A stretch of DNA of 64,000 nucleotides from Nitrospira sp. (GCA_030123565.1 CP126122.1:1561001-1625000), one strand, 5' to 3'; shown: positions 26,723 through 35,718, numbered from the stretch's first letter. The notes: generated by a model not told the origin, from the letters alone. Numbers and translations: made by a program.

Positions 26723-27150
26723 TGGACAGCCGACCGATCATGGACCTGTCTGCCGCGTTGGATCGCATGGACGGCGATCAGGACCTGTTCCTCTCCCTGG
26801 CCGGTATGTTCGTCGAGCGGTCGGCGCAGGACCTCGCCGCGGTCCGAACGGCCCTGGCGGCGCAGGATGTGTCCCTGCTAGCCGGGATCGCACACAAATT
26901 GAAAGGGTCTGCGCTGGAGTTTTGTGCCCACCCGGCGGTGGCTGCCGCCAAACAGCTCGAAGGATCGGCCGGCCGGGCCACCATTCAAGAGCTGGCACCG
27001 CTGTGTGAACGGCTCAAGGTCGAAATGCAACGATTGACCGCTGCGTTGGAAATGATCATCGAGAAAGGATTGCCTTATGAATCAGTCGGGTCCGTCGAAA
27101 ACTCTGTTGATGGTCGATCCTTGCCCCGAGACACAGGCACTGGCGCTTGA
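26722..27150 (+). CDS. HPt-domain phosphotransfer protein
   Basis: 142 aa. The phosphorylated His lies in L-A-G-I-A-H-K-L-K-G-S-A-L-E-F, an HPt consensus. It starts in a TAATG overlap with the preceding stop. The C-terminus (R-S-L-P-R-D-T-G-T-G-A) overlaps the next gene by 74 bp; a shorter real end cannot be excluded. It could carry phosphate from a histidine kinase elsewhere to the REC domains of its two neighbours, like HptB. Confidence 0.85.
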   Translation: MDSRPIMDLSAALDRMDGDQDLFLSLAGMFVERSAQDLAAVRTALAAQDVSLLAGIAHKLKGSALEFCAHPAVAAAKQLEGSAGRATIQELAPLCERLKVEMQRLTAALEMIIEKGLPYESVGSVENSVDGRSLPRDTGTGA

Positions 27151-27976
27151 ACAGGCCAAGACACGAGGCCTCTCGGTCATCACGGCGCCGGACCCGCAGG
27201 TCGCTCAGGCCATGCTGGACATGACCGTGCCCGATGTCCTGTTGTGCGACCTCTTCATGCCGGAAATGGCCGGATTGTCCATGATGCGTGATATCCGCAG
27301 ACGCTACCCGCAGACCGCCATGATCATGATGGCGGAAGAGGGGAATGAAGTCACCATCCTGGAATCGCTTCGAGCCGGCGCGGTCGATTATCTGCAGAAG
27401 CCGGTCATCGATGCGGAACTCGGGATGGCCTTCGATCGGGCGCTTCAGGCCGTTCCACAGACGGTCGCAGATGTGGCCGGCATCGAGCAGGCGGAGTATC
27501 GCCTGGTAATCGGCGCCGATCCGGCCTACGTCGAAACCTCGGTCGCCTGGCTGATCCAGGGCACCGCGATGGGGCTCCCGGAGACCCAGCGCCTGCACCT
27601 TCGTGCCACCTTGATCGAGCTGATGGTCAACGCCGTCGAACACGGCAGTCTCGAAATCTTCTATCAGGAAAAACACGAGGCGCTGGCCAAAGACCAGTAC
27701 GACGGCCTCATCGCTCAACGACGCCGCGATGCCCGGTTTGCCAAACGCCGCGTCACCGTCCGGGCCTGTTATGACAAGACCGCCCGCTGCGTCCGCTACG
27801 CGATCACAGATGAGGGCAAGGGGTTCAGATGGAAAAGTTTCCTCACCCGTGCCGACGAACCCTGCGACAGCCGCGACGCCAACGGGCGCGGCGTGTTTCT
27901 CGCCAAGGCCTTCTTTCCCGACCTGACCTACAACGAGCGGGGCAACGAAGTCACCTTTTCCGTGCCGCTGCCGTAA
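27077..27976 (+). CDS. REC-HATPase protein (anti-sigma/serine kinase type)
   Basis: 299 aa. Receiver domain with phospho-Asp in V-L-L-C-D-L-F-M-P-E-M-A-G and Lys in Y-L-Q-K-P-V; only one acidic residue in the acidic pocket (M-V-D-P). It is followed by an RsbW/SpoIIAB-type HATPase with N-box E-L-M-V-N-A-V-E-H-G, G1 D-E-G-K-G-F and G2 G-R-G-V-F-L-A. The likely activity is phosphorylation of the STAS serines and binding of STAS partners. ATG 27077 has AAAGGA upstream. Confidence 0.82.
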   Translation: MNQSGPSKTLLMVDPCPETQALALEQAKTRGLSVITAPDPQVAQAMLDMTVPDVLLCDLFMPEMAGLSMMRDIRRRYPQTAMIMMAEEGNEVTILESLRAGAVDYLQKPVIDAELGMAFDRALQAVPQTVADVAGIEQAEYRLVIGADPAYVETSVAWLIQGTAMGLPETQRLHLRATLIELMVNAVEHGSLEIFYQEKHEALAKDQYDGLIAQRRRDARFAKRRVTVRACYDKTARCVRYAITDEGKGFRWKSFLTRADEPCDSRDANGRGVFLAKAFFPDLTYNERGNEVTFSVPLP

Positions 27977-28083
27977 ATCCTGTCTGGCGGCGACACATCA
28001 CCGCTTGACGAGCCTCTCGCCGACGGTTTATCTTCGACCGCCGATTCTCGTCTCCTACGACATCTTTACCGATGAGGTACCCC

Positions 28084-28323
28084 ATGATCCAAGGCATGCG
28101 CCTGGTGCTGTCCTTCACGCTGTTCTCCCTCTCGGCCGGCTGCAGCAGCGCCGAGTGGGTCCATCCCAACAAGCCGAGGGAGCTGTTCGAGCAGGACTAC
28201 GACAAGTGCAACGCCGACGCCTTGCGCGATCCGAAACTTCAGCAGGGCATTCGTTTGCTCATCATCGAAGCGACCGAACGCTGCGTCCAGAAACAAGGGT
28301 GGCGGTTGGTGGAGAAAGAGTAG
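28084..28323 (+). CDS. Small lipoprotein
   Basis: 79 aa from ATG 28084, supported by GAGGT six bases upstream; the ATG at 28072 is four codons earlier. Lipobox L-S-A-G-C follows a hydrophobic signal (V-L-S-F-T-L-F-S-L-S). Mature part carries two Cys (D-K-C-N-A-D-A and E-R-C-V-Q-K) and charged helices. Function unknown; probably outer-membrane-anchored. It is convergent with the heparinase-like gene. Confidence 0.7.
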   Translation: MIQGMRLVLSFTLFSLSAGCSSAEWVHPNKPRELFEQDYDKCNADALRDPKLQQGIRLLIIEATERCVQKQGWRLVEKE

Positions 28324-28338
28324 GGCAGGGGCTGAATA

Positions 28339-30309
28339 TCAAACGATCCGCACGCGGGTCATGAATTCATGCGGGAGCGGACCGGTGTGTTCCACCCGCA
28401 CCGTCGTAATCGGTTCCTTCGATCCGTAACTCTTCGACTGCCAGCCGCCGACCGGCTGCACACAGCCCTCATAGAGCCTGGTCGTTCCGCCTTCGACGGT
28501 CAGTAAAAGCGGCGGGTCGAATCCTTCCAGACGGTAGCCGCCCTCGACGGCGAGGGGCCGGCAACCCAGATGCCAGTTCAATTCCAGATGGTGGACACCG
28601 GTTCCCGTGAGCCAGTCCCAGATCATCCAGGAGCCGGGCGGTTCATACGACACCCCGCGCAAATGTGTCACCCCTAGCCGATCCTTGTAGCCGTAATGCC
28701 GGGCGATGACGGTGATTTTTCCTTCCGGGGTTTCATCCCGATAGACGAGGTGCGTCTCGAACGGCTGCGACCAGCCGAAAGGCCCTTCCTGCAGGGCCTG
28801 ATCGAGACCATCGACCATGACCGTGTTGTGGGCCCGCGTGCTTCGAAAATAGGCCCGCCACCGCTCGTCACCCCTATAGGTATAGGTGCCGGGGTCGATA
28901 AAAACATCGCGCGGCCCGACATGGAGCAAAAGCGAGAGTGCATCCGCATGGCCGTGCCTGTAACGAGGCGGCATGCCCAACGATCCATGATCGAAAATAG
29001 CCCGTTGGAGATCCCTTCCACGGAGAATCGAATAGCCCGACAGGTGAAAGGTCGTGAGGCCCGGCGCACGTTTTTTCCCGGGAGCTGGAAAACGCAGGTA
29101 CGGCGACAACGCCGTCTCCTGTTCGCCTTCCCCGATTCGCGGGAGCGTGCCGTCCGCGGGATGGCGAAACTCGCCCAGGAACGAGCGGCTGCGGTCGAAC
29201 ATCAGACGAACCTTGTCCGGAACCGGCTGCTGCCGATGATCGAGCAGAGCGAGCACCAGTCCATAGAGGTCGGTACTGAACTGAAGGTACCCGAATCCCT
29301 GTTCTAGACCGCCGCCGTCGTGGCTGATGTGCCGGGGGGTCTCCTCTTCCAGCAGGTAGCGGCCGAAGGCCAGCCACCGCTCCGCGTGCTCCATTTCCGG
29401 AAACAGGCTGCCGGCGTAAATCAATGCGGCGGCGGCAGCCAGGGTGTCATGGGGCGTAGGGGAATGCAGCGACAGGCGCCTGCGGATCAATTCCGCATGA
29501 CCGGACACGAGGGTGAGGACCGCCGTCCAGACTCGCTCCGGGGCCCGCAGCCAGGGGCGGATCAAATCCACGGTATAACAGACGGCCAAGAGACGAAGGG
29601 CGCATTCCATCGGAGAAATATAATGGATGCCGATCAACATCGGATTGGACTCGACCCAGGACAACAGCTGCGCTTCACAGGTTTCCACGGCGCGAGTGCG
29701 GATCGCCGGTTCGGCCTTCTGTGCGAGCAGGGCCAGGAAGACCAGATGCTGAAGGCGCGACGGCTCCCAGGCCATGCGGACATCCCCGCAGGGGTTGCCG
29801 GCATGAATCGGAATATCGGCGAAGAACCGGCGCGGCCATGTGCGTCCCGTATCCGGTGCCAGGTGCCAGCAGGATCCATCGGGACTCCACTGCCAGGGAT
29901 AACCGAAGACGCTCACGGTTCCGTTGAGCAAGGCATCGGTCTGGGCGTCGTCCGGTGCACCCTGCCATGGTAAGGCGGGCAAGAGGGGGTAGGGGCTTGT
30001 GCAAAACGAATAGGCCGACAGGTCCTCCGCCGAATACGAGCGGGCCGATGAACCGGGTCTCAGTCGCTGCTGCAGACGCAGGAGCGAAAACAGACTACGT
30101 TCCCTCACATGGCGCCACCAGTCCAGCGGGCCGGTGGCCGCGAAGGTTTTGACCGAGGCGGCAAGCCGCCGCGGCAAGATATCGGGATTGAATGACAGTG
30201 TCAGACGCAATGGAACGCCCTGAGCAAGAATATGTCCGTCGGCACTACCAAACAAGGCCCTGTCCGTTCGGCCTTGCATACGACAGGCACTACGAAGGGC
30301 ACAGTACAT
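28339..30309 (-). CDS. Heparinase II/III-like protein
   Basis: Up to 656 aa. Domain order fits the heparinase II/III family: an N-terminal alpha-helical toroid (residues about 190-430, with many Trp/Tyr/His) and a C-terminal beta-sandwich with G-H-A-D-A-L-S-L-L-L near residue 460 and R-A-H-N-T-V-M-V-D-G, conserved in the family. Such enzymes are polysaccharide lyases or processing enzymes in exopolysaccharide loci. The true start is unclear: no strong ribosome site is seen; candidates are 30309, Met11 at 30279 and a TTG near 30210. The 5' end lies about 190 bp from a decayed IS30 element, so N-terminal loss is possible. Confidence 0.8.
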   Translation of the reverse strand: MYCALRSACRMQGRTDRALFGSADGHILAQGVPLRLTLSFNPDILPRRLAASVKTFAATGPLDWWRHVRERSLFSLLRLQQRLRPGSSARSYSAEDLSAYSFCTSPYPLLPALPWQGAPDDAQTDALLNGTVSVFGYPWQWSPDGSCWHLAPDTGRTWPRRFFADIPIHAGNPCGDVRMAWEPSRLQHLVFLALLAQKAEPAIRTRAVETCEAQLLSWVESNPMLIGIHYISPMECALRLLAVCYTVDLIRPWLRAPERVWTAVLTLVSGHAELIRRRLSLHSPTPHDTLAAAAALIYAGSLFPEMEHAERWLAFGRYLLEEETPRHISHDGGGLEQGFGYLQFSTDLYGLVLALLDHRQQPVPDKVRLMFDRSRSFLGEFRHPADGTLPRIGEGEQETALSPYLRFPAPGKKRAPGLTTFHLSGYSILRGRDLQRAIFDHGSLGMPPRYRHGHADALSLLLHVGPRDVFIDPGTYTYRGDERWRAYFRSTRAHNTVMVDGLDQALQEGPFGWSQPFETHLVYRDETPEGKITVIARHYGYKDRLGVTHLRGVSYEPPGSWMIWDWLTGTGVHHLELNWHLGCRPLAVEGGYRLEGFDPPLLLTVEGGTTRLYEGCVQPVGGWQSKSYGSKEPITTVRVEHTGPLPHEFMTRVRIV

Positions 30310-30498
30310 TCGTCGGCGCCCGAGGTCAATGCCGAAATATCACGTATGGCGAGTCGGTCGATTACGTACTGCCGCTAGGGGAATCACCAGGGCTGTGTAA
30401 AGTTGAAACAACAAGCGAATGAATTACCCTACAGGTATATTTGGCCCTCACGCTGACTTGATGAGATGTGATAAGGAATCCCTTTCATACACCCTGAG

Positions 30499-30515
30499 TT
30501 CTAACTCCAAGTGCA
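30499..30515 (+). repeat. Left terminal inverted repeat of the IS30 element
   Basis: TTCTAACTCCAAGTGCA; the inner ten bases TCCAAGTGCA are identical to the reverse complement of the right end. Confidence 0.65.
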
Positions 30516-30548
30516 CCACTGCAAGCCTTGATCGGCGACGGTGTTGCC

Positions 30549-31447
30549 ATGACAAAGCGATGCTACACGCATTTGAGTGACGCAGAACGTGAGACTTTGA
30601 GCCTGGGCTTGGCCCACGGCCATTCGCTGAGGACGATGGCGGCGGTGTTGGGGCGGGCCCCCAGAACCGTGAGCCGCGAGTCTGCCCGCAACGCAGCGCG
30701 GGGCCGACCCTTTCGTGCCTGCACGGCACAGACACTGGCGGCAGCCCGGGCGCGTCACCCCCGGCGGCCGCGCAAACTCCTGGCCCCCTGGCTGTGGCAG
30801 TACGTCAGGACACACCTGGTCCGGGGCTGCTCGCCCGAACAGATTGCCGGACGCCTTCGACGCGCGTATCCTGACGACATGCAGAAACATCTCTCGATCA
30901 ACGGGGCCAGATCCCCCATATGACGCCGATAGCCGAGCGGCCCACCGAGGTGGCCACCCGCACCGTAGCCGGCCATTGGGAGGGCAACCTCATCAAGGGC
31001 GCTCGCAATGGCTCGGCCGTCGGCACCCTGGTGGAACGGACGACGCGCCTGGTCATCCTGGCACGGCTGGAGGGGACGGATGCGAGGCGTGCCCGAGAGG
31101 GCTTCACGAAGAAACTCCGATACGTGCCCGCCCCGCTGCGCAAGACCTTGACCTACGATCGGGGGAAAGAGATGGCCGAGCATAAGCAGTTGGCTCAGCG
31201 TCTCGCGATCCAAATCTTCTTTGCCGATCCGCATTGCCCCTGGCGACGCGGCACCAACGAGAACACGAATGGCCTGCTGCGCCAGTACTTGCCCAAGGGC
31301 ACGGACTTGTCGGGCTACAGGCAGCGCGAGTTGAACGCCATCGCCCATCGCCTGAACACGCGTCCAAGAAAATGTCTCCACTTCGCCACGCCTCTGGAGG
31401 TCTCTGCGCACCTGCGCCCTTATTCACCCGTTGCACTTGGAACTTGA
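30549..31447 (+). pseudogene. IS30-family transposase, internally deleted and frameshifted
   Basis: The N-terminal frame (ATG 30549) has the helix-turn-helix start M-T-K-R-C-Y-T-H-L-S and R-T-M-A-A-V-L-G-R-A-P-R-T-V-S-R-E-S, then the C-S-P-E-Q-I-A-G-R-L motif, and breaks after K-H-L-S at about 30896. Another frame then resumes with R-G-Q-I-P-H-M and continues with A-G-H-W-E-G-N-L-I-K-G to the end. The usual H-E-T-I-Y segment between these points is missing (roughly 40-60 residues). The first catalytic Asp of the DDE triad (G-H-W-E-G-D) is Asn here; the second Asp (Y-D-R-G-K-E) and the Glu (N-E-N-T-N-G) remain. It is non-functional. Confidence 0.85.
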
Positions 31448-31448
31448 A
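31432..31448 (-). repeat. Right terminal inverted repeat of the IS30 element
   Basis: Reverse complement TTCAAGTTCCAAGTGCA, 14 of 17 matches to the left end; it overlaps the transposase stop codon. Confidence 0.65.
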
Positions 31449-31462
31449 ACCGTCGAGTTTAA

Positions 31463-31920
<458 letters not shown>

Positions 31921-32147
31921 TAAGATGCTATGTATAGAACCCCGCACGTTTTCTCCTATTGCTCAGGGCCGACCGCCGGCCATTCCATTCGAGCCCATCG
32001 AAGCGGTGACCAGCGCCCGCCACTTGGAGTTCGAAGCCTTCAGTCCGGCTTCGCCTAAGATCTCCAGCAAGTTGGTCTCGAAGGCCTGTCAAGGGTGCTC
32101 AAGTTTCAGCCACCTGCGACCGATCATGGTTCAGCGGGAGTGTCTGT
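31921..32147. other. Intergenic region with no recognised gene
   Basis: Between the IS630 remnant and the response regulator. A short open frame crosses it but has no recognisable motif or ribosome site. It probably holds the promoter of the response regulator gene. Confidence 0.4.
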
Positions 32148-32864
32148 ATGGGATTGGAAATCATCCAGATCGTCGAAGACGACCAAAGCCAGGCCCGGTT
32201 GTTGGATCAAATCCTGCGGCAGGCTTCCTTCCGCACCAATGTCGCCTTCGATGGACCGTCCGGCATGCAGGATGTCTGGCGCATCAAGCCGGCCTTGATC
32301 GTGACCGACGACAGCCTTCCCGGCATCACGGGGCGGGAAATCTGCCGGCGCCTGCGGCAAGACCCCTCCACCAAACACATTCCCATCGTCGTCTTGTCGG
32401 GATATTCGTCTGAAGAACGCCGCGCGGAAGCCCTCGACAGCGGCGCCGATGATTTCATCGTCAAACCGTACGGAGCGGCCGAACTCGTGGCGCGGGTCCG
32501 GGCGTTGTTGCGTCGCTCCAGACAGGGGCAGGGGCAGGATGAAGAGCTGGCCGAGGACCTCGTCTTGGCGGACAATCTCTATGTCGCGGTCTATCGTGGG
32601 AAACAGATGACGCTCACCACCCGCGAATGGAAGGCCTTGCGCCGATTGGCGAGCACGGTCGGAAACGTCGTCCCTCGCGAAGAACTCAAGGCGCTGTTAT
32701 GGGGCGATGACGAACTCCTGCATGACGTCGAACTCGACCATTGCCTCCAAGAGATCAACCGAAAGCTGGGAGGGGAGGGGGCGATGGTCGGGCAGGTTTC
32801 CTCGGTCCTGGGCGGAGGCTATCGATTGACCACCGGTCCATCCGACGGGGTCGAAACCCCATAG
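32148..32864 (+). CDS. OmpR/PhoB-type response regulator
   Basis: 238 aa. Receiver domain with D-D in I-V-E-D-D-Q-S-Q-A-R, phospho-Asp in L-I-V-T-D-D-S-L-P-G and Lys in F-I-V-K-P-Y, then a winged-helix C-terminal domain (L-T-T-R-E-W-K-A-L-R-R-L and G-G-G-Y-R-L). It shares its domain layout and its I-I-Q-I-V/I-E-D start with the regulator at 43955. No sensor kinase is adjacent; the next gene is convergent (CHAD, 10 bp). A role in phosphate or envelope control is inferred from location only. Confidence 0.8.
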   Translation: MGLEIIQIVEDDQSQARLLDQILRQASFRTNVAFDGPSGMQDVWRIKPALIVTDDSLPGITGREICRRLRQDPSTKHIPIVVLSGYSSEERRAEALDSGADDFIVKPYGAAELVARVRALLRRSRQGQGQDEELAEDLVLADNLYVAVYRGKQMTLTTREWKALRRLASTVGNVVPREELKALLWGDDELLHDVELDHCLQEINRKLGGEGAMVGQVSSVLGGGYRLTTGPSDGVETP

Positions 32865-32874
32865 GTCAAGGGGC

Positions 32875-33702
32875 TCACGTCCGACCCGTCTCACTCCAGA
32901 GACGGCCGGATGCCAACGTCTCTACCAACCACGCCAGATCCGCCGGCACCGCCCTGGCCCGTTTGCGGGCCCGTTTCCAATCCTTCTGAATACGCGCCTG
33001 TATCGTCACGTCCAATTCCTTGCCCCATCGCCTGAAATCAGCCAGTTCTTCATAATGGCCCAATAACGTCTGGACCTTCTTGATCCGCTTCACAAACTGC
33101 TGTTTCGATGCCGAACGACCGGGCAGCCACTCCGTCTGGTACCGAACGGTTTTCAGCCTGAGACGCAACGCATGGAGTCGTTTGCGGCGCGGCTTCTCCT
33201 TGGCCGCCTCGATCAGCCGTTCGAGGTTCTGCACATGCTCACGGCGCAGGATGTCAAGCCGGTCCTTCAGCGACCGGCCTGGACTGGTCAACGTCGGCAA
33301 CGCATGGTTCTTGACCGCCTGTTCGATCTGACCGTAGACCTGCTTTTGCTGCAGCGCCTGTATTTTTTTCATGGTCCGGACCTGGAGCACGGCCCTGTCT
33401 GCTTGAGGCGCGTCGATCTTCGCCAGATATCGTTGAAAGACCTGCAGCGCGCGCAGTTTGCTCAACCGGCTCACGCTCTCCGCCATGACGGCGGCTTGCT
33501 CATCGTCACCGCAGAGTTCCGACAGGGCCTGGAGGCGCCGGCAATGGGTGCGGATCGCATGGACGTCAGCGGCCTGGCAGTCGCCGGCCGTCAGGCGTCG
33601 CAGCAATCGGAGCACCGTCGCGTGATAGCCGGCGGCGGTCTGCGCCAACCCTTGTGAATCCCGACGTGGTTCTGTATGTATAGTCCGTCGCGGGCTGGTC
33701 AT
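32875..33702 (-). CDS. CHAD-domain protein
   Basis: 275 aa helical protein rich in basic residues. Conserved His and Arg/Lys-rich helices (H-A-I-R-T-H-C-R-R-L-Q-A-L-S-E-L, R-L-H-A-L-R-L-R-L-K-T-V-R-Y) match CHAD, which binds polyphosphate in other bacteria. It is divergent from sixA (77 bp between starts) and next to the pst-ppx operon, consistent with polyphosphate-granule association. No signal peptide. Confidence 0.82.
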   Translation of the reverse strand: MTSPRRTIHTEPRRDSQGLAQTAAGYHATVLRLLRRLTAGDCQAADVHAIRTHCRRLQALSELCGDDEQAAVMAESVSRLSKLRALQVFQRYLAKIDAPQADRAVLQVRTMKKIQALQQKQVYGQIEQAVKNHALPTLTSPGRSLKDRLDILRREHVQNLERLIEAAKEKPRRKRLHALRLRLKTVRYQTEWLPGRSASKQQFVKRIKKVQTLLGHYEELADFRRWGKELDVTIQARIQKDWKRARKRARAVPADLAWLVETLASGRLWSETGRT

Positions 33703-33779
33703 AAATCTCGATCGTCTCGCTGCACATCAGCAGGGTGGCTCAGCATGGTTCCTCACATCTTACCGAGAGAGGTTGATCG

Positions 33780-34277
33780 GTGGACTGCATCTTTTTTCGA
33801 CATGGCATCGCGGTCGAACGGGGGGAATGGGACGGGCAGGAGCAGGACCGCCCGCTGACGGACAAGGGCATCAAACGTACCGGCCAATCCGGCAGGGGAT
33901 TACGCAAGCTTTCCATCGCCCCGACCCATCTCTTGACCAGCCCCCTGCTGCGCGCGCGCCAAACGGCCGACATCCTTCACGGCCTCCTCCGCCCAAGGCC
34001 TGCCGTTCACATCAGCGACGAACTGTCCCCTGGGACTGCACCAGAGAAACTCTTTTCGTTGCTCGACACCCTGCCGCCGGACTCCGTCGTGATCTGCATC
34101 GGCCATGAACCCCACCTGAGCATAGCCGCGGCCATCCTGCTCACGGGAAAACCGGGCGCCTGGCTCTCGTTGAAGAAGGCCGGAGCCTGCCTTATCCGTC
34201 TCGAAGAGGCCGCGCGACCGGCGAAGGGCCTCCTCGAATGGTGGCTCACGGCGGCGCAATTGCGCGCCCTCGCGTGA
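33780..34277 (+). CDS. sixA: SixA-type phosphohistidine phosphatase
   Basis: 165 aa histidine-phosphatase-superfamily protein. Catalytic RHG is in I-F-F-R-H-G-I-A, the second His in C-I-G-H-E-P-H-L. Length and S-P-L-L-R-A-R-Q-T-A-D motif match SixA, which removes phosphate from phosphohistidine proteins. The GTG start at 33780 is preceded by GAGAGG. It is convergent with the thymidylate-kinase-like gene downstream. SixA homologues sit next to CHAD and Ppx genes in other genomes too. Confidence 0.85.
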   Translation: MDCIFFRHGIAVERGEWDGQEQDRPLTDKGIKRTGQSGRGLRKLSIAPTHLLTSPLLRARQTADILHGLLRPRPAVHISDELSPGTAPEKLFSLLDTLPPDSVVICIGHEPHLSIAAAILLTGKPGAWLSLKKAGACLIRLEEAARPAKGLLEWWLTAAQLRALA

Positions 34278-34283
34278 GCAGGG

Positions 34284-35021
34284 TCAGACGGCGGGAGTTT
34301 CGGTGGTTCCGATCCTCGACGAGAGAGGGGCGGGGGCGTCGGACAGCAGCGGCTGAATGGTGGCTCGCAGTTCGTCCTGGATCTCTTCGGGAGGCTTCCG
34401 CGCGTCGATCACCCGGAAACTGAACTCTTCGGCCATCTTGTCGAACTCTTCGATCAACAGGCCCTGGTACTTCTTGAAGCTGTCGTACAGATCCCCGCCG
34501 AGCCGCAGGTCCATCCCCGATTCCCAATAATTCATGCCCTTGCTCTCGATCACCCGCAACGCCAACGTCTCGACATCGATGCGCAGGTAACAGACCAGGT
34601 CGGGAATCAGCGCAAAGCCGAACACATCCCTGATCCATTGCCGGTCCCCGCTGCGCACGAGATCCCGGGCGAACGCGGTGTAGATGTACCGGTCTGCCAG
34701 CACGATGAAGCCCGAGCGCAGCGCCGGAATGATCTGGTGTTCCAACCGGTCGGCGAAGTCCGTGGCATACAGCAAACTGAACGACCAGCGGTCGAGAATG
34801 TTGCCCTGTTTGGCCATTTCAATGGCCTTCGACATGAGGTTCGATCTCGTCCATCCGGTGGTGACGACTCCGTACCCCTGCACCTCCAGCCACTCCTGCA
34901 GAGATTCGATATGGGTCGAGCGCCCGACCCCGTCGGCCCCCTCGATCGCGATCAGTTTGCCCTTCAGGTCACTCGGATTTAGGTACGTCAAACCGTCGCC
35001 AAAATAACGTCCGCCGGCCAT
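34284..35021 (-). CDS. Thymidylate-kinase-like protein with Arg in Walker A
   Basis: 245 aa from ATG 35021 (AGAGGA upstream; a start at 35051 is possible). Thymidylate kinase fold: L-I-A-I-E-G-A-D-G-V-G-R-S-T-H, with the normally essential P-loop Lys replaced by Arg; L-A-D-R-Y-I-Y-T-A-F-A-R-D keeps the conserved DRY/DR motif. It overlaps the preceding paralogue by 53 bp. The Lys-to-Arg change could reduce or alter phosphoryl transfer, so a regulatory or partner role is possible. It is the last gene of the pst operon. Confidence 0.78.
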   Translation of the reverse strand: MAGGRYFGDGLTYLNPSDLKGKLIAIEGADGVGRSTHIESLQEWLEVQGYGVVTTGWTRSNLMSKAIEMAKQGNILDRWSFSLLYATDFADRLEHQIIPALRSGFIVLADRYIYTAFARDLVRSGDRQWIRDVFGFALIPDLVCYLRIDVETLALRVIESKGMNYWESGMDLRLGGDLYDSFKKYQGLLIEEFDKMAEEFSFRVIDARKPPEEIQDELRATIQPLLSDAPAPLSSRIGTTETPAV

Positions 35022-35718
35022 GGGTTCCTCTTCGTAGTTTGTACTGCGCAAGGGCGGCGCTCACCATCGCCCGCATGTCCGTCTGTTGCGCCGTGATGTC
35101 CTTCGTCGCATCCATGACGGTCAGCCCGAATTCATGCACGATCTTGTCGTACTCGGTCAAAATGCGCGACTGGAACAGCAGAAAACTTTCATTGATGTCC
35201 TGGCTCAACCCCAAATCCATGCCTGCTTCGTAATACTTCAATTGCGCGCGGGTGCCGCCGAGCAGGCGGGCCATGGCGACATCGATGGGTACGTTGAAAT
35301 AAAACGCCAGGTCCGGCCTGATCGCAAAACTGTAAAGCTTGCGCACCCAGGAGGGCGAGACCCCCCGCACCACGTCACGCGCAAAGGCCGTGTACATGTA
35401 GCGATCGGCCAGGACGAGCATGCCGGCTTTCAGCGGCGGGAGAATCTCATGGTACAGGCGGCTGGCAAAGTCGGTCGCATGCAGGAGGCTGAAGGTGGTC
35501 GGCGTCAGGCTCTTGCTCTTCTTGCCCCGCTTCGTCGTGTCACGGACGAGGTTCGAGGAGTTCCATTCGGTGAAAAAGACCTTGTGCCCCTGGGATTCGA
35601 GCCACTTTTGCAAGAGCAGGAGTTGCGTGCTCTTACCGGACCCGTCGATGCCTTCGACGATGATGAGTTTTCCGGGATAGGGATGGGCGCCGGACGGGAC
35701 AGGAGATTGGTCGGTCAT
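34969..35718 (-). CDS. Thymidylate-kinase-like protein with intact Walker A
   Basis: 249 aa from ATG 35718, whose codon overlaps the upstream ppx stop (ATGA). P-loop I-I-V-E-G-I-D-G-S-G-K-S-T-Q is intact; V-L-A-D-R-Y-M-Y-T-A-F-A-R-D aligns with the paralogue. The two are about the same length and share D-F-A-(S/D)-R-L, Y-(T)-A-F-A-R-D and G-M-D-L-x-L motifs, marking a tandem duplication. A true thymidylate kinase is usually an independent housekeeping gene; inclusion in a phosphate operon suggests a different phosphoryl donor or acceptor. This is inference. Confidence 0.78.
   Translation of the reverse strand: MTDQSPVPSGAHPYPGKLIIVEGIDGSGKSTQLLLLQKWLESQGHKVFFTEWNSSNLVRDTTKRGKKSKSLTPTTFSLLHATDFASRLYHEILPPLKAGMLVLADRYMYTAFARDVVRGVSPSWVRKLYSFAIRPDLAFYFNVPIDVAMARLLGGTRAQLKYYEAGMDLGLSQDINESFLLFQSRILTEYDKIVHEFGLTVMDATKDITAQQTDMRAMVSAALAQYKLRRGTHGRRTLFWRRFDVPKSE

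Larger units (their letters stand above)
30499..31448 (+). mobile_element. Decayed IS30-family insertion sequence
   Basis: A 950-bp element bounded by imperfect 17-bp inverted repeats (14 of 17 identical) at 30499-30515 and 31432-31448. It contains one IS30-type transposase broken into two frames. The length is about 150-200 bp shorter than expected for an intact member, consistent with an internal deletion near 30896. No clear target duplication is seen at the edges. Confidence 0.75.

Noticed and set aside
30192..30422. 76-codon plus-strand frame upstream of the IS30 element
   Set aside because: It overlaps the 5' end of the heparinase-like gene and has no recognisable domain or ribosome site.
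34284..35718. Polyphosphate kinase 2 (PPK2) identity for the two kinase genes
   Set aside because: The P-loop and D-R-Y motif layout fits thymidylate kinase, not PPK2; polyphosphate use remains a hypothesis only.
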